From JAIPDZ01 sp034522175 (GTDB lineage: Bacteria; Desulfobacterota; DSM-4660; Desulfatiglandales; Desulfatiglandaceae): 64,000 bases of DNA. The position numbers and the translations under genes are program-made. Location of the stretch: positions 186,001 through 250,000 of the forward strand of contig JAXHLQ010000001.1 of the NCBI GenBank assembly GCA_034522175.1, given 5' to 3'. Below are positions 56,394-64,000 of the stretch, piece after piece (the stretch's first letter is position 1; each line of letters opens with the position of its first letter). The notes under the pieces are model-generated. The model was not told where the DNA came from, ran no database searches, and was given only the letters and a program-made list of their open reading frames with translations.

Positions 56394-58040
56394 TCAGGCC
56401 TCCCCCATTTTCCGCCGCCGGACCCGGTCCTTGATCCGGTTGATATGCCCGCGGCCCATCCCCTTGACCTCGCAGCCCAGTTCGAAATATCGTTCGATGC
56501 GGGCGTCATTCAGAATCCCGAAGCAGTCCACCACGGCCAGGGGCCCTCCGGCCATTTCCACCACCGTTTCCGGTTCCAGTTCGAGATAAGGGGCATGTCG
56601 AACCGCGAATATGACCGCGTCCGATCCGCTGAGCGCTTCCTTGAGATCCGGCGTCATGGTGAATTCCGAAAGATGGTCCTGATTCCTGAAAAAGCGTGAC
56701 CAGCTTGCGCCCACCGCCGGGTACGAATCCTGCTTTTCAAGCTCCCACCAGTGGGCCACATACGGGTCATGGGCCCTGACATCGGCCCCCATTTCCGTCA
56801 GCTTGCGGATGATGATCTCCGAGCCGCTGTAGCGGGTATCCCCCACATCCTCCCGGTAGGAAACGCCCAAAAGCGTCATCTGTGAGGCGGCCACAATACT
56901 GCCCATGTTCCTGAGGGCATCACGGACCAGCTGGGCCGCATGCAGGGCCCGGGTGTCGTTGATGTTGATGGCCTCAGGGGTAATCTGGAATATGTCGTTT
57001 TCAAACCCCATGAGATGCTTGTAGGCCCACAGCCCCAGCCCCCCGTCTTTGGGGAGACAATACCCGCCGATGCCCGGGCCGGGAAAGATGATGTTGTCGT
57101 GGGTGGGGCGTACCTTGATGGCATCGATCACCTTGATGATATCGACCCCGTTTGTCTCGGCAAACAGGCTCCACTCATTCAAAAAGGCCAAAATGGTGGC
57201 GCGGTAGCTGTTCTCCACGATTTTGCAGGTCTCACTCTCGATGGGCCGCTCCAGGACGGTCAGGGGGTATTCATCCACATTGAGAACATCGGAGAGAAAC
57301 CGGGTCACCCGTTCCCGGCTCTTTTGGTTGATGCCGCTGCACACCCGCCAGAAATCCCTCACCGAACGCACATATTCCTTTCCCGGCATGACCCGCTCGA
57401 AGCTGTGGGCGATCAGGGGCTCGGCATCGATCTGCCTCGCCTTGAATCCCTTCTTGATCAAGGGATAGGCCACATATTCCGTGGTCCCAGGCGGGACCGT
57501 GGTTTCAATGAGGACCATACATTCTGGGGAGATCTTCTGGCCGATGATTTTGAAGCTCTCCTCGAGTGCCCCGATATCGGCATGTCCGCTCCGCAAATTT
57601 CCCAGTTCCTCTTTCAGAAAATCGCACTGGACATCGACCACCAGCACATCGGCCAGTTGAAGGGCATCATAGGTAAAGGTGGCGGTGAGGGTCTGTTTTT
57701 CCGTGACGCAACGGGCGATGAGAGGGGCCACCTCGGGGTCTTCCGCCTTAACGGGTGATACCCCCCGGTTGAACAGCGGGATCTTCCAGAAACTGCGGGG
57801 ACTCGGCCGCTGCATGCCGATGACGAACTTGTTGGGCCTGCCGGTCGCTTTGTCCACGGCATCGGCCACCACCCCCGCCATGACCGCGCCCACAAATCCA
57901 AGGCCCATGACCACGACGATCTCATCGCCTTGGGCCCGCCGTTCATCCACCCGTTTTTTCAGTCTATCGAATTCTTGAACATAGTCTTCCTCTGTGGGGA
58001 GACTGAACTTCTCCCCCTCAGGGCTCATGGAATACGTCAT
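56394..58040 (-). CDS. Nucleotide-sugar dehydrogenase (UDP-glucose/GDP-mannose/UDP-ManNAc DH family)
   Basis: The protein has 548 residues from ATG 58040, preceded by AAAGGAG; the longer open frame lacks support. The NAD-binding GxGxxG is in VVVMGLGFVGAVMAGVVADA and the catalytic Cys in FPGPGIGGYCLPKDGG. ESETCKIVENSYRATILAFL is the central helix, and GVSYREDVGDTRYSGSEIII opens the C-terminal domain. It oxidises a UDP- or GDP-sugar to the uronic acid. It is about 100 residues longer than WecC or Ugd, with an N-terminal extension and inserts. Its ATG overlaps the FGE-like stop. Confidence 0.82.
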   Translation of the reverse strand: MTYSMSPEGEKFSLPTEEDYVQEFDRLKKRVDERRAQGDEIVVVMGLGFVGAVMAGVVADAVDKATGRPNKFVIGMQRPSPRSFWKIPLFNRGVSPVKAEDPEVAPLIARCVTEKQTLTATFTYDALQLADVLVVDVQCDFLKEELGNLRSGHADIGALEESFKIIGQKISPECMVLIETTVPPGTTEYVAYPLIKKGFKARQIDAEPLIAHSFERVMPGKEYVRSVRDFWRVCSGINQKSRERVTRFLSDVLNVDEYPLTVLERPIESETCKIVENSYRATILAFLNEWSLFAETNGVDIIKVIDAIKVRPTHDNIIFPGPGIGGYCLPKDGGLGLWAYKHLMGFENDIFQITPEAININDTRALHAAQLVRDALRNMGSIVAASQMTLLGVSYREDVGDTRYSGSEIIIRKLTEMGADVRAHDPYVAHWWELEKQDSYPAVGASWSRFFRNQDHLSEFTMTPDLKEALSGSDAVIFAVRHAPYLELEPETVVEMAGGPLAVVDCFGILNDARIERYFELGCEVKGMGRGHINRIKDRVRRRKMGEA

Positions 58041-58891
58041 TACTCCTTTACCTCCTTCACCAGCCTGAACCCGGTGGTCTGGTAGCGGTTGGCCGGGTGA
58101 CTCCAGTTCCGGTTGGCGCACCGGCACCTGGACCCCTTACCGTACCAGCTCCCGCCACGGCGCACCCGGGCAGATCCTGTTTTCGGGCCCTGGGGATCGG
58201 TTACCGCTCCCTCGGGGTAGGGCGCATACCAGTCCTGACACCACTCCCACACGTTCCCGCTCATATCATAAAGCCCCCATGCATTAGGCGCATAACGCTT
58301 CACCGGTGCGGGCTGATCCGACGGCAGTCTCTTCTCGGTGGTCACATATTTCACGCATTCATTCGACTTCAGCGTGTTATTGCTGTACATGGCCTTGCTG
58401 CAGTCGATGGTCTCGCCCCAACTGTACGGCGTGGTGCTTCCGCTTCTGCAGGCATACTCCCATTCCGCCTCGGTTGGGAGGCGATATGTCCCCTCACCGA
58501 GTGTATTCAACTTGTGGATAAATTCCGCGCAATCCTGCCATGACACCTTCACCACCGGCATGTCGGGGGCGCCCTTTTTCTTGGCGAAAAACCGTTCCCC
58601 CATGACGGTGCGCCACTGCGCTACCGTCACTTCTGTGGTCTGCATGTAAAACAGCCGGGTCAGTGTAACCTCATGGTGGATCTCATTGGCTTTCCTCGGG
58701 TGTCCTTCCCCGGACGTTCCCATGGAAAATGTACCAGGATGTATCAAGACAAATTCCATCCCCATGGAATTGCGTTGTCTCTTTTCCATGGCTGACAGCG
58801 AAACAGGCAAGATCAGCGATAAAACAAGCCATATGATGGCCAAACCCAAACCTTCAACAACGCTTCGTGGGGTACGTATCATGGCGAGCAC
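58040..58891 (-). CDS. Exported FGE-sulfatase-domain (SUMF1-like) protein lacking the GFRC cysteine
   Basis: The protein has 283 residues. An N-terminal hydrophobic helix (LGLAIIWLVLSLILPVSLSA) is a signal peptide or anchor. The FGE fold is clear: MEFVLIHPGTFSMGTSGEGH, TEVTVAQWRTVMGE, YRLPTEAEWEYACRSGSTTP, NVWEWCQDWYAPYP and RVRRGGSWYGKG. Formylglycine-generating enzymes end in GFRC with a catalytic Cys; here it is GFRLVKE. The copper-binding cysteines are therefore incomplete, and a binding or structural role is more likely. It overlaps the dehydrogenase start by one base. Confidence 0.8.
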   Translation of the reverse strand: MLAMIRTPRSVVEGLGLAIIWLVLSLILPVSLSAMEKRQRNSMGMEFVLIHPGTFSMGTSGEGHPRKANEIHHEVTLTRLFYMQTTEVTVAQWRTVMGERFFAKKKGAPDMPVVKVSWQDCAEFIHKLNTLGEGTYRLPTEAEWEYACRSGSTTPYSWGETIDCSKAMYSNNTLKSNECVKYVTTEKRLPSDQPAPVKRYAPNAWGLYDMSGNVWEWCQDWYAPYPEGAVTDPQGPKTGSARVRRGGSWYGKGSRCRCANRNWSHPANRYQTTGFRLVKEVKE

Positions 58892-58999
58892 CTCCCTATT
58901 GAATCCTCACGGCACCTTCCGGTCTTTTCGTCATTTCAACAATTCTCTTTCTTCCGGAATCAGGATAATAAACGTTGAACACGGCACCATAATTCCCAA

Positions 59000-59806
59000 T
59001 CAAGATATCAAAAAATGTCTGGAGGGGGAAGCAAAAAAGCGCGTTCTAACAATCGCTTCAAGGCACTGGGTCATCTTTCGCCTCACCCATTCCAATCTCT
59101 CAGGTAACATCTCCATTTTTTCTTCGTCCATGAAAAGGGCCTGATTGATTTCTATCTGAATGACAAACTTCCCCTGTTGAATCAACGTGGTCCCATAATG
59201 TCGGGCAATAAATCCGCCGGCATAAGGGAAGTTGATACCCACGGAGAATCCCGCCGCCATAAATATCTCCTTCATGGTCTTCAGCACATCTGCCGGGCAG
59301 GTGGTCTTTCCAAGGCCGGGAACGTCTTCTCCATACGGGTCACCGTTGTTCCCCAATACAATATCCCTTCGCCGTTGTCCCGCGTCCGGGGCCTCGGCCG
59401 GGGCCACCGCATTCAGAGACTGACAGTCAAACAAGCCAATGATTTCATGCTCATTCACCATCTTCTGGAGCCGGTGGTGATAGGGCCAGTAATAGTCACG
59501 CAACCGTTCCTGAAACCGAGCCCCGTCTATGGGGGAAGCGTCACCATATACCGGTCTTCCCGAGTAATCCACACTCGGAATCACTCCGTTGCGGCCTCTC
59601 TCATCCGGCCCCCGGTTAAGGTCCGCCACGACCCGGCTCCACTCGGCACGGATGACGTATCGTGCCGGCAGGGCCCCGAAAATCTCTTCCGTTCCCGTAT
59701 CGATGGCATCCATGATCTCAGCATCAGAGAGCGCCAGGGCCGGACGCAGGGATTCAGGCACCCGACCCGAAGCGTGGGGGAGAGAGATGACAAAGGGCCA
59801 CGTCAT
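59000..59806 (-). CDS. N-formylglutamate amidohydrolase-family protein
   Basis: The protein has 268 residues. The family start FVISLPHASGRVPESLRPAL is present. Then come RYVIRAEWSRVVADLNRGPD with the metal/substrate region, YYWPYHHRLQKMVNEHE and FDCQSLNAVAP, and the end VIQIEINQALFMDEEK. HutG-type enzymes hydrolyse N-formyl-glutamate; wider family members cut other N-acyl amino acids. Its ATG overlaps the ATP-grasp stop (ATGA), and no histidine-degradation gene is near, so a role in making or trimming a peptide is likely. Confidence 0.82.
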   Translation of the reverse strand: MTWPFVISLPHASGRVPESLRPALALSDAEIMDAIDTGTEEIFGALPARYVIRAEWSRVVADLNRGPDERGRNGVIPSVDYSGRPVYGDASPIDGARFQERLRDYYWPYHHRLQKMVNEHEIIGLFDCQSLNAVAPAEAPDAGQRRRDIVLGNNGDPYGEDVPGLGKTTCPADVLKTMKEIFMAAGFSVGINFPYAGGFIARHYGTTLIQQGKFVIQIEINQALFMDEEKMEMLPERLEWVRRKMTQCLEAIVRTRFFASPSRHFLIS

Positions 59807-61260
59807 GGACGGGTTCCTCTAATCAGCTTCTCGTGGACCCATTCAGCGGCCAAGGCAGCTTCAGACGATAGGTTGCCATTTCGGTCCATTATGGGATCAG
59901 AAAACAGAAGATGGCAGAGCCGCGAACGCGAATCGGGGGAAGCGGCACCCTCCCCACCCCCATCCGGCGGACCATCGATCACGATAAACTGCCGCGAATG
60001 CTGGATTGCGTCATAGGAGAGCGCAGGTTTTATAAATACGGCCCGCCCGGTTTCCATATCCACCTCGTGCAATCCCGGTTTCAGAACAGGCGCCTGAATC
60101 GTCTCCTCTCCTGATCCTTTGAAAATCAAGAGATGACTTCCCGTGAGCGGACGGGCATATTGCTCATTGAGTGCATGCACATCCACCGAATGGGGCAGAT
60201 TTAGAAACGCCAGGAGGTGAAACAGTTCCATGGGAAGCCATCCCGCTTCGAGATGCAGCATGGAGAGCATGGGAAAGGCGCCGGTCAAACGGGGGTTAAG
60301 CTCAACAGGGTAAGGCATCCGATCCCTTTGACCGATAACAAAGTCGATTCCGATGATCCCTTTTACCCCCATATCCCATAGATAAGCGCCCATTCGTCGG
60401 GCCTGGTCCGCGGCCTGCTGCCGGGAATATGAAGACCATGGTTCACTCCCCCAGGAATGACCGCAGAAAATGCCGTCTTCCGGCTCCCCGTTAAGGTAGG
60501 GGAGGTCCACGAGCTGACGCTGCAACCCCGACATCAGGATCCCGTGGCGCGTGAGACAGAGGGTGACACTGGCCGAAATCCCTCTGATCATCCTGCGAAT
60601 GGAGACGGTTTCAAGTGCGATTCCCCGCCACCGCCTCCGGCAAAGCCGGTCTCTGACCCTGTCATAGTCTTCCCCGGAGCGAATGAAAAACGTCCCTCTT
60701 CCACCGCCCTGGCGCATGTCCGGCAACTGAATCACAAGTTCCGGTCCCAGGACATCTACCCAATGGGCATAGCGTTTCTGATTGAGAACCTGAATCGGAT
60801 GGATGGCACCGGGAATTCCGGGCAGCCCCAGGCGGTTCATCATCTCCATAAAGAACGCCCGGTCGCCTGCTTTCATCTGAAGGGAGGCCGGATTGGCGAG
60901 AAGACGCCAGCCCGCCTGGCCTGCCATGGCCGTCAGAGAAGGATAGTTCTGATAGATGAAAAGGTGTTTCGGGTCATGGAGCGATGCCAGGTAATCCATC
61001 ACCGTCCCGTGGGCAAGGAGTGCATCGGAACGGGCGATACCCCCGACTCTGCTCGACCCAACCGCTTCCTCCAGGCAGAAGACCGGCATTCGCTCCCGTA
61101 ACAGGGGCAGGTCCCGGGTCTTTTTGAGCGCGATCACGCAATACGCATCGAGGAAAGCGGCAGGGATGATCCTGGAAAAGGCCGTCATGCCGACCCCCAC
61201 CAGGGTGCCGTTCAAAGCGGACAGGCACGTCCTCGCATCATCCAGGTCTTGGAGAAACAT
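59803..61260 (-). CDS. ATP-grasp superfamily protein (carboxylate-amine ligase-like)
   Basis: The protein has 485 residues. The N-terminal third is a preATP-grasp-like domain (GTLVGVGMTAFSRIIPAAFL). A nucleotide-binding lid region includes VIQLPDMRQGGGRGTFFIRS, and the C-terminal metal site is IIGIDFVIGQRD with VELNPRLTGAFPMLS, where the Glu and Asn bind Mg. It would form an amide or peptide bond using ATP. It overlaps the amidohydrolase by 4 nt and lies 47 nt after the peptide importer ATPase. Product and substrate are unknown. Confidence 0.75.
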   Translation of the reverse strand: MFLQDLDDARTCLSALNGTLVGVGMTAFSRIIPAAFLDAYCVIALKKTRDLPLLRERMPVFCLEEAVGSSRVGGIARSDALLAHGTVMDYLASLHDPKHLFIYQNYPSLTAMAGQAGWRLLANPASLQMKAGDRAFFMEMMNRLGLPGIPGAIHPIQVLNQKRYAHWVDVLGPELVIQLPDMRQGGGRGTFFIRSGEDYDRVRDRLCRRRWRGIALETVSIRRMIRGISASVTLCLTRHGILMSGLQRQLVDLPYLNGEPEDGIFCGHSWGSEPWSSYSRQQAADQARRMGAYLWDMGVKGIIGIDFVIGQRDRMPYPVELNPRLTGAFPMLSMLHLEAGWLPMELFHLLAFLNLPHSVDVHALNEQYARPLTGSHLLIFKGSGEETIQAPVLKPGLHEVDMETGRAVFIKPALSYDAIQHSRQFIVIDGPPDGGGEGAASPDSRSRLCHLLFSDPIMDRNGNLSSEAALAAEWVHEKLIRGTRP

Positions 61261-61307
61261 GGCTCAGAAAGGGGATGGGGCTTCGAGACCGGGGGAGACT
61301 GCCGCGT

Positions 61308-62297
61308 TCATGCCAGGCGAAAACAGGCCACATAATGCCCGTCTCCCAACAGCTTCAACTCGGGGTCCTCCCGGTGACATCTGCGCTCATCAGCCACGGC
61401 GCATCGGGGATAGAAGGGGCATCCCGTCAGTGTGGCCTCAAGACGACGATCTTTCTCGAGAAGCGTGTCATACCGTTTGACCACACCCCGAGTCCTGAAT
61501 TTGGGGAGGGCATCAATGAGGGCCTGGGTATAGGGGTGCCGGGGATTTCGGATAACCATCTCGCCGGATCCCACTTCCATCACTTTTCCCCGGTAGATCA
61601 CTGCAATACGGTCACAGAGGTAGCGGGCTGCGGCCAGGCTGTGGGTAATGAACATCTGCGTCACATCCAAGGATTCCCGCAACTTCAACAGGATATTGAA
61701 AATCTGGGCGGAGATGGATGCATCCAGCATGGAAGTGGGTTCATCGGCGATGACAAACTTTGGATTCAGCACCATGGCCCGGGCAATGGCCACCCGCTGG
61801 CGCTGACCCCCGCTCAGTCGGTGTGGGTACCGGTAGAAGAAATTTTCAGGCGGGGAGAGCCCCGCCGCTTTCAGGGCCTTGTGTACCTGTTCCTTTCGGT
61901 CGGCCGATCGTCCAAGCCGATGGATCACAAGCGGTTCGGAAACCGTATCCAGGACCGATCGCTGCGGATTGAGCGATTGGTAGGGGTCCTGAAATATCAT
62001 CTGCACTTTGCGCCTGAAGGCCTTCAGCGCGCGTCCCTTCAACTGGGTGATGTTTTCCCGGTCCAGAAGAATATTCCCGGCAGTGACGTCCTCAAGCCCC
62101 ACGATGAGCCTGCCCACCGTGGTTTTCCCGCTCCCGCTCTCGCCTACGAGTCCGAAAATCTCCCCTTCACAGATCTTCAGCGATACGTTCCGCAGCGCCA
62201 CCACATCCTTTCTCCGGGCCCCGAAAAGTGCGCCCTTACTGCGGTAGATCTTTTCCACGTTCTGGATATCGAGTATCGGCTCAGGACGGTCCTGCAT
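61308..62297 (-). CDS. DppF/OppF-type peptide ABC transporter ATPase
   Basis: The protein has 329 residues. Walker A GESGSGKTTVGRLI, Q-loop QMIFQDPYQSLNPQ, signature RLSGGQRQRVAIARAM, Walker B KFVIADEPTSMLD, H-loop FITHSLAAARYL. The C-terminal Cys-containing extension (LTGCPFYPRCAVADERRC) is the oligopeptide-type feature. With DppD it energises peptide or nickel import through DppBC. It is separated from DppD by 2 nt. The paired ATP-grasp and amidohydrolase genes follow directly. Confidence 0.88.
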   Translation of the reverse strand: MQDRPEPILDIQNVEKIYRSKGALFGARRKDVVALRNVSLKICEGEIFGLVGESGSGKTTVGRLIVGLEDVTAGNILLDRENITQLKGRALKAFRRKVQMIFQDPYQSLNPQRSVLDTVSEPLVIHRLGRSADRKEQVHKALKAAGLSPPENFFYRYPHRLSGGQRQRVAIARAMVLNPKFVIADEPTSMLDASISAQIFNILLKLRESLDVTQMFITHSLAAARYLCDRIAVIYRGKVMEVGSGEMVIRNPRHPYTQALIDALPKFRTRGVVKRYDTLLEKDRRLEATLTGCPFYPRCAVADERRCHREDPELKLLGDGHYVACFRLA

Positions 62298-62299
62298 CG

Positions 62300-63265
62300 T
62301 TACCTACCCATCTCACAACGGCAGCACAAGGCTTTGTGCCGATGCCCCATGGCCACCCATTCGGGGGTCTTTTCCTTGCAGGAAGGGATCTGCTCCCGGC
62401 ACCGGTCACAGAACCGGCACCCCAACTGGGGTTCAATCAGATCAGGGGTCTCTCCCGGGATGGGAACCAGATCCGCCTTTTGCCCGGTCAGCGTGGGAAA
62501 GGAGGACAAGAGGGCCTTGGTATAGGGATGCACCGGATCCTCAAAGACTTCCTCCCTCGATCCGTATTCCACGAGCTGACCCGCGTACATCACCCCGATG
62601 TCGTGGCACATGTCGGCCACAATGGATATGTCATGGGATATGAAGATGATCCCGATGTTGAACTCCTTCTGGAGGGCCCGGGTTTCGGCCAGAATCTGGT
62701 CCTGAACAATGACGTCCAATGCGGTGGTGGGCTCATCCGCAATAATCAATGCGGGCCGGCATGCCAGGGCCATAGCGATAATGGCCCGCTGCTTCATCCC
62801 GCCACTGTACTGATGCGGGTAATCCCGCATGCGATCGGTTTCGATGCCCACCAGTTCAAAGAGTTCCTCCACCTGCTCCATGGCCTTTTCCTTACTCAGC
62901 CCGGGGTTATGAACCAGGATAGCCTCCGCCACCTGATCTCCCACCCGTTGAACCGGATTCAGGGCGTTCATGGCCGCTTGAAAGATCATGGCGATCTTGC
63001 GCCACCTGACCGCTCTCATCTCGTCGGGCGACAGCTTCACCAGGTCCTCGCCCTCAAAGAGAATCCGTCCCTCCCGTATGAAGCCGTTCGGGGGAAGCAG
63101 GCCCATGAGCCCCATCCCGATGGTGGTCTTTCCGCAACCGGACTCTCCCACAAACCCGAGGGACTGGCCCCTATCCAAAGAAAAAGAGACCCCGTCCACG
63201 GCCCTGAGATACCCGTTTTTGGTGCGGTAATCGATGCAGAGGTTTTCCACTTCGAGGAGGGCCAT
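62300..63265 (-). CDS. DppD/OppD-type peptide ABC transporter ATPase
   Basis: The protein has 321 residues. Walker A GESGCGKTTIGMGL, Q-loop AMIFQAAMNALNP, signature QYSGGMKQRAIIAMAL, Walker B ALIIADEPTTALD, H-loop IIFISHDISIVAD. The C terminus carries LGCRFCDRCREQIPSC, the Cys-rich segment of Opp/Dpp ATPases. The stop of DppC and the ATG abut. Length and motifs are normal, so this half of the importer looks functional. Confidence 0.88.
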   Translation of the reverse strand: MALLEVENLCIDYRTKNGYLRAVDGVSFSLDRGQSLGFVGESGCGKTTIGMGLMGLLPPNGFIREGRILFEGEDLVKLSPDEMRAVRWRKIAMIFQAAMNALNPVQRVGDQVAEAILVHNPGLSKEKAMEQVEELFELVGIETDRMRDYPHQYSGGMKQRAIIAMALACRPALIIADEPTTALDVIVQDQILAETRALQKEFNIGIIFISHDISIVADMCHDIGVMYAGQLVEYGSREEVFEDPVHPYTKALLSSFPTLTGQKADLVPIPGETPDLIEPQLGCRFCDRCREQIPSCKEKTPEWVAMGHRHKALCCRCEMGR

Positions 63266-64000
63266 TTAATCCGTTTGATCCTCTCTTCTCAATCTCGGGT
63301 CCAGCACCTCGTCCATGGCTCTCCCGAGCATGTAAAAGGACAGGGTGATCAATGAGATGCAGATACCCGGCGGCAGCAGCCAGTAAAGGGCCTTGAACAT
63401 GTGACCGGTCTTCCACACCCACTGCAGCATCATGCCCCAGCTCACCGTTCCGGGGTCTCCGAACCCCAGAAAGGCCAGGGCGGCCTCGATGATGATGGCG
63501 GAGGTCACCCGAAAAGTCATGAACAAAAATGCCAGGGGCAACACATTGGGCATGATATGCCTGAATATGATCCGGAAATGGGATGCCCCGGCCACTTTGG
63601 CCGCCTCGATAAAGGGCCGCTGTTTTAAGGAAAGGGTCTGGCCCCTTATGATCCGGGACACCCCCGGCCAGCGGAAAAGGGCAATAATCAGCACAATGGT
63701 CCAGATGTTGAGCTGTCCGAAGACAGCGGCAAGGATCAATACCACCAGGAGGGTGGGCATGACCATGATCATATCCGCCAGCCGCATGAGGAGCGTATCC
63801 ACAAACCGCCCCATGTAACCGGCGGTCATGCCGATGGCGGTTCCCAGGACGATGCTCATGACAGCGGCCGAAACCCCCACCATGAAGGCCACCCGCGCCC
63901 CCGCCAAAAGCTGGCTTAAGATATCGCGCCCCATGAAATCGGTCCCCAGCCAGTGCTTCAGGCTCGGGCCGGTGCTGTCCGTGATATCCGGATCCACCCC
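63266..64000 (-). CDS. DppC/OppC-type peptide permease, 5' end cut by window
   Basis: About 244 residues are visible and the frame is open to the right window edge. The N-terminal part LGTDFMGRDILSQLLAGARV is the DppC signature before the permease domain. The EAA loop is FIEAAKVAGASHFRIIFRHI with MPNVLPLAFLFMTF. About five helices are seen. DppB and the binding protein should lie beyond the edge. Together with DppD/F it imports peptides or similar cargo. Confidence 0.85.
   Translation of the reverse strand, partial: GVDPDITDSTGPSLKHWLGTDFMGRDILSQLLAGARVAFMVGVSAAVMSIVLGTAIGMTAGYMGRFVDTLLMRLADMIMVMPTLLVVLILAAVFGQLNIWTIVLIIALFRWPGVSRIIRGQTLSLKQRPFIEAAKVAGASHFRIIFRHIMPNVLPLAFLFMTFRVTSAIIIEAALAFLGFGDPGTVSWGMMLQWVWKTGHMFKALYWLLPPGICISLITLSFYMLGRAMDEVLDPRLRREDQTD

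Overview
The window looks like a chromosomal segment of a Gram-negative, probably strictly anaerobic bacterium of the Desulfobacterota (Desulfobacterales-like). The taxonomy is inferred from gene style: a LivJHMGF importer, a CaiB-type CoA transferase, outer-membrane barrel proteins, a PagL-like protein, REP-associated (RAYT) transposase fragments, many toxin-antitoxin remnants, and the characteristic intergenic inverted repeats. No rRNA or tRNA gene and no CRISPR array was seen.

Layout. (1) 1-6.4 kb: the end of an MFS transporter, a tandem hot-dog thioesterase and a TPR protein. These are followed by an accessory patch of HigBA-like and HicAB toxin-antitoxin genes and an Mrr-type endonuclease pseudogene, bounded by two copies of the Mrr 3' end. 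(2) 6.4-14 kb: a cell-envelope or polysaccharide block with a membrane-anchored Ig-like protein, a YdjC/ChbG deacetylase, a B12-binding radical SAM protein, a GNAT protein, a family 2 glycosyltransferase and a GT-C-like membrane protein with C-terminal TPRs. (3) 14-31.7 kb: a surface and signalling locus. It holds a CHASE2 adenylate cyclase, a TPR-beta-barrel protein, a FecR protein with a long Thr-rich tail, DUF1566 genes with remnants, two paralogous beta-helix proteins (one about 1,700 residues with five IPT/TIG repeats), a response regulator and a GAF histidine kinase. (4) 31.7-36.4 kb: a 1.58-kb tandem duplication carrying a RAYT fragment, a cysteine hydrolase and the 3' end of a CoA-transferase gene. 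(5) 36.4-47.4 kb: a lipid and envelope cassette with an LpxL-like acyltransferase, a DAK2-DegV (fatty acid kinase-like) fusion, a YbgC thioesterase, a PagL-like protein, a NodB deacetylase, an RND exporter fused to a methyltransferase, GT25 and a FabH-like synthase. (6) 47.5-50.1 kb: an amidohydrolase, an AbiEii-like nucleotidyltransferase operon and a toxin-antitoxin fusion remnant. (7) 50.2-64 kb, all on the minus strand: a YitT protein, livJHMGF, an NDP-sugar dehydrogenase, an FGE-like protein, an N-formylglutamate amidohydrolase paired with an ATP-grasp ligase, and a Dpp/Opp peptide importer cut by the window edge.

At least ten otherwise well-conserved genes are broken by single-base indels, several of them in homopolymer runs. 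Most of these are probably sequence errors, and I annotate them as one gene with a noted frameshift. Truly decayed genes (Mrr, HicA, RAYTs, DUF1566 fragments, the histidine kinase 3' end) are marked as pseudogenes.

The most unusual observations are a LivG ATPase interrupted by about 136 hydrophobic residues (four predicted membrane helices), the 14-31 kb sensor and surface-protein locus, and a one-chain fusion of fatty acid kinase and fatty-acid-binding modules inside a lipid cassette.
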